From: an uncultured Chloroflexota bacterium
Lineage (GTDB): Bacteria > Chloroflexota > Dehalococcoidia > SAR202 > UBA11138
Direction: 5' to 3'
Assembly (NCBI GenBank): GCA_913046025.1
Contig: CAJWRP010000164.1
Coordinates: forward strand, 1 to 5,867
Length of the DNA: 5,867 nucleotides
The notes under the pieces are model-generated. The model ran no database searches and was not told the DNA's origin. It saw nothing but the letters and a program-made list of their open reading frames with translations. Position numbers and translations under genes: made by a program. Shown one piece after another: positions 5,264-5,867 of the stretch. The first letter of the stretch is position 1, and each line of letters starts with the position of its first letter.

Positions 5264-5867
5264 TTAGTGCATGTGAGAACCACCACTAACATTGATGGCT
5301 TGCCCCGTGATGTTCTGGGAAAAATCAGAAGCCAGAAATGCTGCCAGATTGCCGATATCCTCTGGAGTCTGCTCGCGCCCTAGTGGTGTAGTGCTCTCCA
5401 CGTAAACCTCAAAAAGTTCCCGTTGAGTCTTACCGTCGGGATTCGGAGACATGGCGTTGCGTGCCGTAATTCGCTCCCACATGGGAGTCCACAGCAGGCC
5501 CGGGCAGATGGCGTTGGCGCGGATGCCCTTGGGCCCGTATTCCAGCGCCAGGTTGCGCACCAGGCCGATCAGCGCCAGCTTGGACATGCCATAGGTGCCC
5601 AGCATGACCGACGGTTTGAACGCCCCGATGGACGAGGTGAACGCCATCGACCCGGCACCTTTCTCGATCATGTCGGGGGCCACCATCTGTGCCAGCCAAA
5701 GATTGGACAGCACATTGGCGTTCATCGTCTTTTCATAGGCATCATCGGGGATCTCGGACGTTGGCCCATAGTAGGGGTTCACGCCCGCGTTGCCGATCAC
5801 GATGTCGATCTTGCCTGCCAGCTTGTGGGTCTCGTCCACCAGCGCTTGCAACTGCTCTTTATAGCCA
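5264..5867 (-). CDS. SDR-family NAD(P)-dependent oxidoreductase, partial (N-terminus beyond the window)
   Basis: This is a classical short-chain dehydrogenase/reductase. About 200 residues are visible and the frame stays open to the right edge; some 50-60 residues with the TGxxxGxG cofactor loop must lie outside. Counting from the edge, it has IVIGNAGVNPYYGP (NAG at 26-28), the active-site Asn51 in MNANVLSNLWL, Ser78/79 in FTSSIGAF, and the YxxxK pair Tyr92-Lys96 in TYGMSKLALIGLVRNLALEY. ANAICPGLLWTPMW follows, then an insert MSPNPDGKTQRELFE, PLGREQTPEDIGNLAAFLAS, and the usual end GQAINVSGGSHMH. All four catalytic residues (N-S-Y-K) are present, so it should oxidise or reduce an alcohol/ketone pair in the cytosol. 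The first in-window start-like codon, TTG at 5851, is inside the domain and is not the real start. With the aldolase downstream, a role in sugar-acid or hydroxy-acid catabolism is likely, but the substrate is unknown; many relatives are annotated loosely as FabG-like. Confidence 0.9.
   Translation of the reverse strand, partial: GYKEQLQALVDETHKLAGKIDIVIGNAGVNPYYGPTSEIPDDAYEKTMNANVLSNLWLAQMVAPDMIEKGAGSMAFTSSIGAFKPSVMLGTYGMSKLALIGLVRNLALEYGPKGIRANAICPGLLWTPMWERITARNAMSPNPDGKTQRELFEVYVESTTPLGREQTPEDIGNLAAFLASDFSQNITGQAINVSGGSHMH

Overview
The window looks like a fragment of a Chloroflexota genome, probably from an uncultured (SAR202 or Dehalococcoidia-like) lineage. The main clue is the C-terminal end of a Chlor_Arch_YYY (DUF2298) membrane protein, a family found mainly in Chloroflexota and archaea. 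The lineage is an inference from family memory; no search was run. Most of the window is close to half GC. The first ~345 bases are clearly richer in GC and have a coding style of their own.

Layout. (1) Positions 1-~345: a GC-rich piece coding on the minus strand for a protein I do not recognise, with a frame change near 270-284. (2) Near 340-350 this stops abruptly and becomes the last ~175 codons of a plus-strand DUF2298 gene whose first three quarters are missing. A 55-residue SEC-C zinc-motif protein follows after one base. (3) Positions 1042-1558: no convincing gene, competing ORFs around an acidic low-complexity stretch, a strong 14-bp inverted repeat (1464-1498) and a TATAAT box placed for a leaderless mRNA. 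(4) Positions 1559-2461: an intact EamA/DMT transporter gene. (5) Positions 2590-3530: a zone of broken genes. A TauE/SafE permease is cut after ~70 codons. A conserved-looking membrane protein of about 213 residues can be rebuilt only by reading through one TAA and removing one base at each of two short homopolymers. (6) Positions 3549-5867: three intact-looking minus-strand genes, read in the order SDR oxidoreductase (cut by the window edge), HpcH/HpaI-type aldolase, pentapeptide-repeat protein.

How they work together. The SDR and aldolase have all their recognisable catalytic residues and are a plausible catabolic pair, an NAD(P)-dependent dehydrogenase and a 2-oxo-acid retro-aldolase. Their substrate cannot be read from the sequence. 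The pentapeptide protein lies 54 bases downstream of the aldolase and may be co-transcribed. The plus-strand half holds unrelated cargo in decay, or with uncorrected indel errors, and its left end is a rearrangement or assembly joint. I see no rRNA, convincing tRNA, CRISPR array, transposase or insertion-sequence ends. The most notable item is the interrupted membrane protein at 2887-3530, which ORF calling would split into unrelated small hypotheticals.
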